NCBI GenBank assembly: GCA_019636235.1
Contig: JAHBXW010000010.1
Location: forward strand, 113,097 to 177,096
Direction of reading: 5' to 3'
Length of the DNA: 64,000 bases
Origin: Planctomyces sp.
GTDB lineage: Bacteria; Planctomycetota; Planctomycetia; Planctomycetales; Planctomycetaceae
Shown: in pieces, positions 56,385 to 64,000 of the stretch
How positions within the stretch are numbered: the first letter of the stretch is position 1
How the letters are laid out: each line of letters starts with the position of its first letter
Notes under the pieces: model-generated
What the model saw: the letters and a program-made list of their open reading frames with translations, nothing else
What the model was told of the DNA's origin: nothing
Database searches by the model: none
Position numbers and translations under genes: made by a program

Positions 56385-58205
56385 ATGATGATCTCGCCGG
56401 AACTCACGCAACTCGAAGCGCTGTCGCAGATCGATGACCTGACGCGGCAGGTGCGGGCCTGGGCGGATCAGCCGGTCCGCTGGACGGCGGCGGAACGCTC
56501 GCAGGCGCTTGTGCGACGGGTTTTGGACCGCGTGGAAACGCTGCGCGTGCGGCTCGAGGCGCCGCTGGTCGTGGCGACGTTCGGCGGGACGGGAACCGGC
56601 AAAAGCACGCTGGTCAACGCGCTCGTCGGCGAGGAATGCACGACGGCCGGACGCCAGCGGCCGACGACGCGGCGGCCGATTCTGATCGCCCATCCGCGGA
56701 CGTCGCTGGACGCGCTGGGGCTGCCGCTGGACGAACTCGAACTCGTGCAGCGGGACGCCGACCTGCTGCGCGACATCGTCATCATCGACTGTCCCGATCC
56801 CGACACCAGCGAAGGGGACGCGGCCGGCAGCAACCTTGCGCGGCTGCGGTCGCTGCTGCCGTTTTGCGATGTGCTGATCTACACCTCGACCCAGCAGAAG
56901 TACCGGTCGGCGCGGGTGCTCGACGAGCTGGGGCAGGGGGCCGGGGGCTGCCGGCTGATCTTCGTGCAGACGCACGCCGACCAGGATGCGGACATCCGCG
57001 GCGACTGGCGCGAGCAACTGCGCGGCCAGTACGAGGTGCCCGATCTGTTCTTCGTCGATTCCCGCCGGGCGCTGGCGGAGCAGCAGGCGGGGGAACGGCC
57101 GTCCGGAGACTTCGGCCGGCTGCTGGACACGCTGACGACGCAGCTCGCGGCGTCGGAACGGGTGCGGGTGCGGCGGGCGAACGTGCTCGATCTGATGCAG
57201 GCGGCGCTCCTGCGCTGCCGGGAGTGGCTGTCGGAAGGGGCCGGTCCCGTGGAGCAGCTGTCGCAGGCGCTCGCTGATCAGCGGCAGTCGCTGGCAAAGC
57301 GAATGGCGGGGCAACTGCAGTCGCAACTGCTTCAGAACCGGAACCTGTGGGAGCGGCGGCTGCTGAGCGCGGTCACCGACACCTGGGGCTTCACGCCCTT
57401 CTCGGCGATGCTGCGGATGTATGCCGGGCTGGGCGCGCTAATCGCGTCGTTCACGTTGTATCGGGCGCGGAACACCGTGCAGATGGCGCTGATTGGCGCG
57501 GTGCAGGGCGCCCGCTGGCTGCAGCAGCAGCAACAGGCGCGGTCGGCCGACGCCGCCGTCTCGAAGGCGGCCACGTTCTCGCTCGACGACGATCTGCTGC
57601 GCGAGGCAGAACTTGTCGTGCAGGGGCACGTCCGCGCGGCCGGGTTTCAACCGGCATCCCCCCCCAGGCACAACGTGCAGGAGCTGCGGATTCAAGCGGA
57701 GCAGTTGGAGCAGCAGTTTCTGGGGGACGCGGGACGGCGGATCGACGACATCATCCGGCGGCTGGCGGCGACGAACTCCCGGTGGTACGTCCGCGGCTGG
57801 TACGAGCTGTGGTTCGTGGCCTACCTGGGCTTCGTCCTGTACCGCGTGGGACGGAACTTCTTCTACGATTCGTTCCTGCGGGACCAGCCGTTGCTGAGCA
57901 CGGACTTTTACATTCCCGCGGCGATTTTTTTCCTGCTGTGGTCGCTGCTGCTGGTGATGCTTTTCACGCGGCGGCTGCGACGGGGGCTGTCTGGGGAGAT
58001 CGAGACGCTGGCCCGGGAGATGGTCGATGCGCGCCTGTCGCAGGGGCTGTTTCCGGAGTGGGAGCGGGCCTGCGAGGAATCGGCCCGGTTCCGGGATGCG
58101 CTGGAGAACCTGTCGTTGCGGGCGTCCGCTCTGCGCGAGCAGTTCGCGCTGGCGCCCCTGGGGGGGGCGAGGCGGGAATCGCCCCTGGCGCGAGTCCGCA
58201 ACTGA
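56385..58205 (+). CDS. Membrane-associated GTPase (dynamin/GBP-like or YjeQ-unlike), hypothetical
   Basis: 606 residues from ATG 56385 (next ATG 56388 also in frame). The P-loop GGTGTGKST starts at G67, and IIDCPDPDTS is a G3-type segment. The G4 NKxD motif is not evident; TSTQQK and FVQTHADQD occupy that region. A long alpha-helical region with hydrophobic segments (~345-380, FSAMLRMYAGLGALIASFTL) precedes a coiled coil (~430-480) and two membrane helices (~495-555, DFYIPAAIFFLLWSLLLVML). It may act in membrane remodelling. It lies upstream of the PCD gene. Family is uncertain. Confidence 0.7.
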   Translation: MMISPELTQLEALSQIDDLTRQVRAWADQPVRWTAAERSQALVRRVLDRVETLRVRLEAPLVVATFGGTGTGKSTLVNALVGEECTTAGRQRPTTRRPILIAHPRTSLDALGLPLDELELVQRDADLLRDIVIIDCPDPDTSEGDAAGSNLARLRSLLPFCDVLIYTSTQQKYRSARVLDELGQGAGGCRLIFVQTHADQDADIRGDWREQLRGQYEVPDLFFVDSRRALAEQQAGERPSGDFGRLLDTLTTQLAASERVRVRRANVLDLMQAALLRCREWLSEGAGPVEQLSQALADQRQSLAKRMAGQLQSQLLQNRNLWERRLLSAVTDTWGFTPFSAMLRMYAGLGALIASFTLYRARNTVQMALIGAVQGARWLQQQQQARSADAAVSKAATFSLDDDLLREAELVVQGHVRAAGFQPASPPRHNVQELRIQAEQLEQQFLGDAGRRIDDIIRRLAATNSRWYVRGWYELWFVAYLGFVLYRVGRNFFYDSFLRDQPLLSTDFYIPAAIFFLLWSLLLVMLFTRRLRRGLSGEIETLAREMVDARLSQGLFPEWERACEESARFRDALENLSLRASALREQFALAPLGGARRESPLARVRN

Positions 58206-58235
58206 AACGATCGCCCGCGCCCGTTCGCAGCGCGG

Positions 58236-58241
58236 TACAAT
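58236..58241 (+). promoter_or_regulatory. -10 like TACAAT upstream of the PCD gene
   Basis: TACAAT at 58236-58241 in GGTACAATCGG, 48 bases before the ATG at 58289. No recognisable -35. Confidence 0.3.
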
Positions 58242-58288
58242 CGGACCGGGTCGTGGAACCGCCGGGCCGTTCAACAGGGAGTCGCCGC

Positions 58289-58645
58289 ATGGCCGGGACG
58301 GAGAAGCCGGATGTCGTCGTCGAGGGACCGGAACTGGAACGGGCGCTCGCCAGCCTGCCCGGCTGGGAGGTCCGCGATGGCTGGCTGCGCCGAAAATATG
58401 TGACGCCCGGATGGCCGCACACGATGCTGCTGGCGAACGCGATCGGTTACGCGGCGGAGGCGGCGTGGCACCATCCGGACCTGGAGCTGGGCTACGCGCA
58501 GGTCGTCGTGAAGCTGCAGACGCACCGTGTGCGGGCGATCACGACGGGCGATCTGGCGCTGGCGCGACGGATTGAGGATCTCGCGCTGTGGAAGCCCGAT
58601 GCGGACTTGCCGCTGCCGGGATTCCCGAAGAACTGGGTGCGCTGA
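58289..58645 (+). CDS. 4a-hydroxytetrahydrobiopterin dehydratase (pterin-4a-carbinolamine dehydratase)
   Basis: 118 residues. The active-site histidines H61 and H62 of EAAWHHPDLELGYAQV, H79 (KLQTHRVRAITT) and D88 of the TTGDLAL segment match the PCD/phhB family. It recycles the pterin carbinolamine formed by aromatic amino-acid hydroxylases. No phenylalanine hydroxylase is in the window. The queD-type gene at 34362 is the only other pterin gene here. Confidence 0.92.
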   Translation: MAGTEKPDVVVEGPELERALASLPGWEVRDGWLRRKYVTPGWPHTMLLANAIGYAAEAAWHHPDLELGYAQVVVKLQTHRVRAITTGDLALARRIEDLALWKPDADLPLPGFPKNWVR

Positions 58646-58663
58646 ACCGGATGCGGTCGGCGA

Positions 58664-59125
58664 TCAGGCGGCGTCGGCGACGAGTTCCGACTCGGCCGAA
58701 CCGGAATCGTCCGCAGCGTCGACGTCGGCGCGCCGCCCGTCCTCGATCGCCGCCTTCCGTCCCAGCGGGGTGAGGCGATACCGCATTCCCCCCTGGCGGC
58801 CGAACAGCTCGAACTTCAGCAGCCCCAGCGCGATCAGCCGCCCGTGCAGCGCCGGCAGCGATGCCGCGTCGACCCCTGGCAGCGACATGATTCGCGGGAT
58901 CCAGGATTCGATCCGCTCGGCCCCGCCGCCGACCTCGACGTCGCTGGCGTCATCTTCGCCCAGCTCGCCCAGGCCATCCGCGGGTTCCGTGGCGACCACA
59001 GCGGCGGCGGCAGCTTTTGCCGGTTCCGCCCGCTTCGGCAGCGCCGCCTCGCGTTCCGAATACGCGGTCAGCAGCGTCCGTCCCTCCGGCTGCGAGCCCA
59101 GCCAATCGAGCGCATGATCCGTCAT
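58664..59125 (-). CDS. Hypothetical protein with winged-helix-like C-terminus
   Basis: 153 residues from ATG 59125. Ala-rich first third (AEPAKAAAAAVVATEPADGL), acidic middle, then ESWIPRIMSLPGVDAASLPA and ALGLLKFELFGRQGGMRYRL with TPLGRKAAIEDG, which reads like a winged-helix/MarR-type module. The family is unknown to me. Convergent with PCD, ending 19 bases past it. Confidence 0.6.
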   Translation of the reverse strand: MTDHALDWLGSQPEGRTLLTAYSEREAALPKRAEPAKAAAAAVVATEPADGLGELGEDDASDVEVGGGAERIESWIPRIMSLPGVDAASLPALHGRLIALGLLKFELFGRQGGMRYRLTPLGRKAAIEDGRRADVDAADDSGSAESELVADAA

Positions 59126-59283
59126 GCCGGTGAGATCGTCCCGGCGGAACGGGAGAACTGAACCTGGTTGGGCCGCGCGGCGCGGCCGTCACAATCCGAG
59201 AGACCCCTGCCGGCGTCCGGACCGGTCCAGTGGGAAATGATTCAAGGCCCTGCGGCCCGGGCAAGGGACAGGGACCGCGGTGG

Positions 59284-60552
59284 TCAGCTCCGGGCCTTAA
59301 GGCTCGCGAGTTTCTTGAACCCGCGGAAATACACCCGTCCGTTGGCCACGGCCGGCGAGGCGTACGAAGGATCCCCCAACGGGCTGCGGAAAATCCGCAA
59401 CTCATCGCCCGGCTCCAGGACCACGACCTCTCCCTCCTGTGAAACGCAGAAGATGCGGCCGTCGATCATGATCGGAGAGGCGAAGTAGTTGCCGCCGATC
59501 CGCTGCCGCGACAGATTCTTGCCGGTCCGCACGTCGACGGTGAAGAACGTGCCGTCGTCGTTCCACAGGAACAGTTCGCGGTCGTTGGAGACCGGTGTCG
59601 GCACGTAAGGGAGTTCGCGGTCGCGGACGTATCGAATGTGCGTCTGCGAGACATCCCCCCGGCCGGTGGGATCGACGCACACCATGTGTTCGCCGCGGCC
59701 CCCCTGGCCGCACGTCGCGAACAAGAGGCCCCCGGCATACACGGGCGAGCCGACTGTCCGCCGCGGCAGCTCGCCAGACGACCAGATCTCCCGCCCCGTC
59801 ATGAGGTCCAGTCCGGCCAGTCCGTTCGCGCCGCTGAGGACGATCAACTGCGGCGCGGCGCCTTCGGGATGAATGACGATGGGGGTGGCGTAGGAGGCGT
59901 CGCGCGATCGCCGCTCGGCATGCCAGACGACGTCGCCCGTGTGGCGGTTGAGGGCGATGACGGCGCTCGGCGGCGCGGCGCCGTTTTCCGCCGGGGCCTG
60001 ATCGTTGCAGATGATGACCAGGTCCTCATGCAGGATCGGCGAGACGCCATGCCCGTGCTCGGTCGAACAGGGGCCCAGATCGCGCGTCCAGACCTGCTCG
60101 CCCTTGAAATCGAACGCGCTGACCAGGTAGTGGTCGGCGTCCGCGAAACCAACGTACACCCGCTCCTCATCCACGGCCGGCGTGCCGGACGCGTAGCTGT
60201 TCATGTGGTGCAGGTGGTTTTTGTTCAGCGACACCGAGTGATGCCACTTCTGCTTGCCGGTGTCGGCGTCGATGCAGAACAGCGTCCGGCGTCCCTCTTC
60301 ATCAGCGCTGGTGACGAACAGCGTCTGGCCCCAGACCACGGGGGACGAATGGCCGACGCCGGGCAGGTCGACCGTCCATTCGTAATCCGATTCCTGCCAT
60401 TCGCGGGGCACGCCCTTGAGATCGCTGACGCCCGCGCCGCGGGGGCCGCGGAACCGGGGCCAGTTCTGCGCGTGCGCCGACGAGGCCGCGAACGCGGCGG
60501 TCAGGGCGAAGCAGAGACAGATGGACGTCGACAGCCTGGGCATGCGCCGCAT
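59284..60552 (-). CDS. Secreted PQQ-like beta-propeller repeat protein
   Basis: 422 residues from ATG 60552 (ATG 60543 also in frame). Signal sequence LSTSICLCFALTAAFAASSA is followed by NWPRFRGPRGAGVSD, the entry motif of Planctomycete PQQ-propeller proteins. WD-like repeats (VDLPGVGHSSPVVWGQTLF, GTPAVDEERVYVGFADADHY, VVWHAERRSRDASYATPIVI, YASPAVANGRVYFRG) fold into an eight-bladed propeller of the BamB/PQQ type. No catalytic residues for quinoprotein dehydrogenase can be confirmed, so ligand or protein binding in the periplasm is as likely. Confidence 0.85.
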   Translation of the reverse strand: MRRMPRLSTSICLCFALTAAFAASSAHAQNWPRFRGPRGAGVSDLKGVPREWQESDYEWTVDLPGVGHSSPVVWGQTLFVTSADEEGRRTLFCIDADTGKQKWHHSVSLNKNHLHHMNSYASGTPAVDEERVYVGFADADHYLVSAFDFKGEQVWTRDLGPCSTEHGHGVSPILHEDLVIICNDQAPAENGAAPPSAVIALNRHTGDVVWHAERRSRDASYATPIVIHPEGAAPQLIVLSGANGLAGLDLMTGREIWSSGELPRRTVGSPVYAGGLLFATCGQGGRGEHMVCVDPTGRGDVSQTHIRYVRDRELPYVPTPVSNDRELFLWNDDGTFFTVDVRTGKNLSRQRIGGNYFASPIMIDGRIFCVSQEGEVVVLEPGDELRIFRSPLGDPSYASPAVANGRVYFRGFKKLASLKARS

Positions 60553-60867
60553 GGGGACTGTGGGGCAGAGGGCTGGTGGGAGCGGCGTCGCGGACATCCC
60601 GGCGCGCGGCCGCCATGGGGGCGAGGGTGTGCTCCTGCAGACGTTCAGAATGGCCGCCGCGGTCGACGGCCGCAAGTCCCGGGAGCGATTGCTCGCAGCG
60701 CTTTGCGGTTTTCCATTTTCCGCGGGGGGTTTTCAGCCGACAGCCCGGGGATGACTGGTCGCTGGCCCGGCGACAGACAGACGGCCGCGCGCCGCGCCGA
60801 AGCGGTATAATGGGCTTTCGCGCGACATCGCGCGGCGCAGCGCATCCCCCGGCGGAGACTCCGCTTC
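60553..60867. promoter_or_regulatory. Divergent intergenic region between PQQ-propeller and P-type ATPase genes
   Basis: 315 bases. A perfect -10 TATAAT (60806-60811) in GGTATAATGGGC lies 57 bases before the ATPase ATG. A GC-rich segment near 60695-60735 contains CGCAGCGCTTTGCGGTTTTCC and CCGCGGGGGGTTTT, probably a dispersed element. No CopY/CueR-type operator was recognised. Confidence 0.4.
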
Positions 60868-63459
60868 ATGCAGGCCGTCGATCCCATCTGCGGCATGACC
60901 GTCGACGAGACCACGCCCCACCAGGCGCACGTCGCCGGCCGCACCGAATACTTCTGCAGCGCCTCCTGCCTGCAGCGGTTCCTGAACGCCGGCGCGCCGC
61001 AGGCCCCCGAATCCCCCGCCCCCGCGGCTGCATTCTCGCTGCCCATCCTGCAGCCCGAACTCCCCGAGCAGACGGCGATCGACCCCATCTGCGGCATGAC
61101 GGTCGACCCGGCCACCGCCCTCCGCGCCGATCGCGATGGCCGAATCGAATACTTCTGCAGCCCGTATTGCCGCGCGAAGTTCCTCGGCGAGGAGGTCAGC
61201 GGACATGGTTGCTGCGGCGGCATGGGACAGGCCGCGACAGCGTCCGCCAAAGCCTGGTTTTGCCCGATGTGTCCGGGCGTCGACAGCGATCGCCCGGGAG
61301 ACTGCCCGACGTGCGGCATGGCGCTGGAGCGGAATCCCGCGGCGGCGGCGGCCGCCGCACGCTGGACGTGCCCCATGCACCCGGAAGTCGAGCGCGACGG
61401 TCCCGGCGCCTGTCCGATCTGCGGCATGGCGCTCGAACCGCAATCGCCGGTCGCAGAGGACGATCCGGAACTGGCCCGCATGCAGACCCGGCTGATCGTC
61501 GCGGGGCTGCTGTCTCTGCCGGTGCTGGTTCTCGCGATGGGGCCGATGGTCGGCCTGCCGCTGGAGCGGTGGGTGTCGCACCGGGCGAACCAGTGGCTGC
61601 AGTTCGCGCTGGCGACGCCGGTGGTGCTGTGGGCGGGGTGGCCGTTCTTCGTGCGCGGCTGGCGGTCCATCGTCACGCGCCGTCTGAACATGTTCACGCT
61701 GATCGCGATCGGCACGGGGGCGGCGTACGCGTACAGCGTCGTGGCGCTGCTGCGGCCGGGAGTGTTTCCGGAATCATTCCGGATGCATGGCGTCGTCGAG
61801 CTGTATTTCGAAGCGGCGGCCGTAATCATCGCGCTGGTGCTTCTGGGCCAGGTGCTGGAACTCCGGGCCCGGCAACGGACGGGCAGCGCGATTCGCGAGC
61901 TGATGTCGCTGGCGCCGGCTACGGCGCGCGTGGTCCGGGACGGCGAGGAGCGGGAGATCCCGCTGGCGGACGTCCGCGCGGGAGACGAACTGCGCATCCG
62001 GCCGGGAGAGAAGGTTCCCGTCGACGGCCTGGTGCTCGACGGCCGCAGCGCGGTCGATGAGTCCCTGCTCAGCGGCGAATCCCTGCCGGTGGAGAAGTCG
62101 CCCGACGACGAACTGATCGGCGGCACGTTGAACACGACGGGAACGCTGCTGATGCGTGCGGAGCGCGTGGGCAGCGAGACGGTTTTGTCGCGGATCGTGC
62201 AGATGGTGGCGGAGGCGCAGCGGAGCCGCGCGCCGATTCAGCGGCTGGCGGACCTGGCGGCCGGGTGGTTCGTGCCGGCGGTCGTGGCGGTGGCCGCGCT
62301 GGCGTTTCTGGCATGGGGGGCGTTCGGCCCGGAACCGCGTTTGGCGCATGCGCTGGTCAGCGCGGTCGCGGTGCTGATCATCGCCTGTCCCTGCGCGCTG
62401 GGTCTGGCGACGCCGATGTCGATCATGGTGGCCGTGGGACGGGGCGCGCGGGAGGGCGTGCTGGTCAAGACAGCCGAGGCGCTGGAACGACTGGAAGCGG
62501 TCGACACGCTGATCGTGGACAAGACGGGGACGTTGACCGAGGGACGTCCTCGGCTGACGGACGTGGTGACGACTGGCGTGGAATCGGAGTCGGAGCTGCT
62601 GCGGCTGGCTGGTTCGGTGGAGACGTACAGCGAGCATCCGCTGGCGCGGGCGATCGTGGAGGGCGCTCGCGGACGGGGCGTGGCGCTGTCGCCCGTCGAG
62701 GCGTTCGAGTCAATCACGGGCGGCGGCGTGGCGGGCCGCGTCGATGGGCGCGAGGTTCTGGTGGGCCGGGCGGAACATCTCGCGGATCGCGGCGTCCGGG
62801 AGCTGGCGGCGGCGGACGTCCCGGCGTCGCTGCGGGATCAGGGACGCACGGTGATGGGCGTGGCCGTGGAGGGGCGTCTCGCGGGATGGCTGGCCGTCGC
62901 GGACGCGATCAAGCCGACGACGCCGGAGGCCGTCCGGACTTTGCACGGTCTGGGACTGCGGCTGGTGATGCTGACGGGCGATCACGAGCGGACGGCCCGG
63001 CGTGTCGCGGACGAGCTGGGGATCGACGAAGTGCGGGCGGGCGTGCGGCCGGAGGAGAAACGGCGCTACGTCGAGGAGCTGCGGGCGGGAGGCGCCGTGG
63101 TGGCGATGGCGGGAGACGGCGTGAATGATGGTCCGGCGCTGGCGGCGGCCGATGTGGGCATCGCGATGGGAACGGGTTCTGACGTGGCGATCGAGAGCGC
63201 GGGGCTGACGCTGCTGCACGGCGATCTGCTAGGGCTGGCGACGGCCGTGCGGTTGAGTCGGGCGACAATGCGGAACATCCGCCAGAACCTGTTTTTTGCG
63301 TTTGTGTACAACGCGGTCGGCGTGCCGATCGCGGCGGGAGCGCTGTATCCGGCGTTTGGTCTGCTGCTGTCGCCGATGTTCGCGGCGGCGGCAATGAGCC
63401 TGAGTTCGGTGAGCGTGATAGCGAACGCGCTGCGGCTGCGGACGCAACGGCTGTCGTGA
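60868..63459 (+). CDS. copA: Heavy-metal (copper-type) P1B ATPase with two YHS and two HMBD modules
   Basis: 863 residues. Metal-binding N-terminus: YHS 1 (~5-35: C8, C30, C34), YHS 2 (~72-102: C75, C97, C101), heavy-metal-binding 1 (~132-154, FCPMCPGVDSDRPGDCPTCG) and 2 (~168-190, TCPMHPEVERDGPGACPICG). Eight membrane helices follow. CPC (C507-P-C509), phosphorylated D551 in DKTGTLT, the TGES-like LLSGESLPVEK and GDGVNDGPAL are intact. It should export Cu(I) or Ag(I). There is no HMA (GMTCxxC) domain. Its own promoter lies upstream. Confidence 0.93.
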   Translation: MQAVDPICGMTVDETTPHQAHVAGRTEYFCSASCLQRFLNAGAPQAPESPAPAAAFSLPILQPELPEQTAIDPICGMTVDPATALRADRDGRIEYFCSPYCRAKFLGEEVSGHGCCGGMGQAATASAKAWFCPMCPGVDSDRPGDCPTCGMALERNPAAAAAAARWTCPMHPEVERDGPGACPICGMALEPQSPVAEDDPELARMQTRLIVAGLLSLPVLVLAMGPMVGLPLERWVSHRANQWLQFALATPVVLWAGWPFFVRGWRSIVTRRLNMFTLIAIGTGAAYAYSVVALLRPGVFPESFRMHGVVELYFEAAAVIIALVLLGQVLELRARQRTGSAIRELMSLAPATARVVRDGEEREIPLADVRAGDELRIRPGEKVPVDGLVLDGRSAVDESLLSGESLPVEKSPDDELIGGTLNTTGTLLMRAERVGSETVLSRIVQMVAEAQRSRAPIQRLADLAAGWFVPAVVAVAALAFLAWGAFGPEPRLAHALVSAVAVLIIACPCALGLATPMSIMVAVGRGAREGVLVKTAEALERLEAVDTLIVDKTGTLTEGRPRLTDVVTTGVESESELLRLAGSVETYSEHPLARAIVEGARGRGVALSPVEAFESITGGGVAGRVDGREVLVGRAEHLADRGVRELAAADVPASLRDQGRTVMGVAVEGRLAGWLAVADAIKPTTPEAVRTLHGLGLRLVMLTGDHERTARRVADELGIDEVRAGVRPEEKRRYVEELRAGGAVVAMAGDGVNDGPALAAADVGIAMGTGSDVAIESAGLTLLHGDLLGLATAVRLSRATMRNIRQNLFFAFVYNAVGVPIAAGALYPAFGLLLSPMFAAAAMSLSSVSVIANALRLRTQRLS

Positions 63460-64000
63460 CAGCGCGCTCCGTAGGGTGTGGTCGAGGCACGAGACCCACC
63501 GCATGGACGGCTGGCATTTGCAAGTTGCAAAACGGCAATTGCAAAGTGCAAATTGGAAAGGGCGAGCGGGGGACGTCACGGTCGGTTGTCGACCGGACCC
63601 GAGCCGAGGGGTTGACCCCCTCGGAATTTCGATGCCAAATGGGGACGCCGGTTCGCGTCGTACGGCCGACACGTCAGACGGCAAAGGGCCGTAGGGTGTG
63701 GTCGAGGCACGAGACCCACCGCATGTCCGGCGGGCATTTGCAAAGTGCAAAACGGCAATTGCAAATTGCAAATTGGAAAGGCGAGCGGAGGACGTCAGTC
63801 CCCGGTGGACGGCTTTTTCCGGTGGGTCATCGCGGCTCGCCTTCCGGGCTCGCCGGCTCGACGCCACCCTACACGCCCGATGACAGCGTGTGTGGCCAAG
63901 GCTGGACCGAGCGCAGCGAGGGAAACCCCGGGGCACAGTCGATGCCCACACGCCGCGGGTCCCTCACGGATTGGTCATTGGTCATCAGAAAATTGTCATT
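63460..64000. repeat. Repeat-rich tail: two ~110 bp direct repeats and a dispersed core
   Basis: Direct repeats at 63469-63579 and 63689-63798 share CCGTAGGGTGTGGTCGAGGC, GAGACCCACCGCATG and the TTGCAA/GTGCAAA-rich segment ending in GGAAAG; they differ by a few substitutions and indels. CCACCCTACA near 63864 is the inverse of GTAGGGTG. The core ATTGGTCATTGGTCATCAG recurs at 63970-63988. Short frames here are not convincing genes. Confidence 0.75.

Noticed and set aside
63476..63694. Short frames in the tail after copA
   Set aside because: They cross the direct repeats, lack ribosome-binding sites, and have Arg/His/Ser-rich compositions expected of chance frames.

Overview
This 64 kb window is GC-rich chromosomal DNA from a member of the Planctomycetota. 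The lineage call is an inference from gene content: two large Planctomycete cytochrome/DUF1549/DUF1553 proteins, a piece of the Planctomycete-type bacterial microcompartment (BMC) locus, a Tat-secreted Gfo/Idh/MocA oxidoreductase, ribosomal protein S9 with a long acidic N-terminal extension, PQQ-propeller and DUF3500 secreted proteins, and many one-gene transcription units. The species cannot be named from this sequence alone.

Layout. 1-5.2 kb: end of the L25 gene with a strong terminator, a winged-helix/AAA ATPase, inorganic pyrophosphatase, a 5'-truncated ParB-like remnant and a sugar-type MFS permease. 5.2-6.5 kb: a decayed stretch with a frameshifted remnant and a hypothetical gene. 6.5-14 kb, minus strand: a DUF1549/DUF1553 protein, rplM-rpsI and two SPFH/band-7 membrane proteins. 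14.2-17.7 kb: DeoR regulator, PduL and two BMC-H shell genes, then a YgfZ/GcvT-like protein. 17.7-24.1 kb: secreted hypothetical, DUF3500 protein, TIM-barrel epimerase-like protein, HTH-EIIA fusion, HTH-REC response regulator and histidine kinase. 24.2-27.2 kb: a TagA/StcE-like M66 metalloprotease flanked by two copies of a ~155 bp hairpin-containing repeat. 27.3-34.8 kb: second DUF1549/DUF1553 protein, a YrdC-LMW phosphatase fusion, rpiB, gcvH, gcvPA, a small hypothetical gene and queD. 34.9-40 kb: orphan lambda-type phage portal gene, orphan atpC, FemAB/GNAT-like protein and oxidoreductase. 40.2-44.2 kb: lidless Hsp70 with a J-like/MshEN membrane partner, then an M20 peptidase. 44.4-52 kb: hybrid histidine kinase, DUF167 protein, an ATL-endonuclease V fusion, a zinc-ribbon membrane protein and RNase R. 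52-60.6 kb: IrrE-like protein, membrane protein with a spermidine-synthase-like domain, membrane GTPase, pterin carbinolamine dehydratase, a small hypothetical gene and a PQQ-propeller protein. 60.8-64 kb: copper-type P1B ATPase with four N-terminal metal-binding modules, then a repeat-rich tail.

How the genes fit together. Clear functional groups are rplM-rpsI (translation), DeoR-PduL-BMC-H-BMC-H (shell and phosphotransacylase part of a microcompartment), HTH-REC with the adjacent kinase (two-component system), gcvH-gcvPA (partial glycine cleavage), Hsp70 with its J-like partner, and DUF167 with ATL-EndoV (4 bp overlap). Phage-type pieces (ParB fragment, portal) and dispersed repeats suggest past mobile-element activity and gene decay. 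I saw no rRNA, tRNA, CRISPR array, transposase or replication origin.
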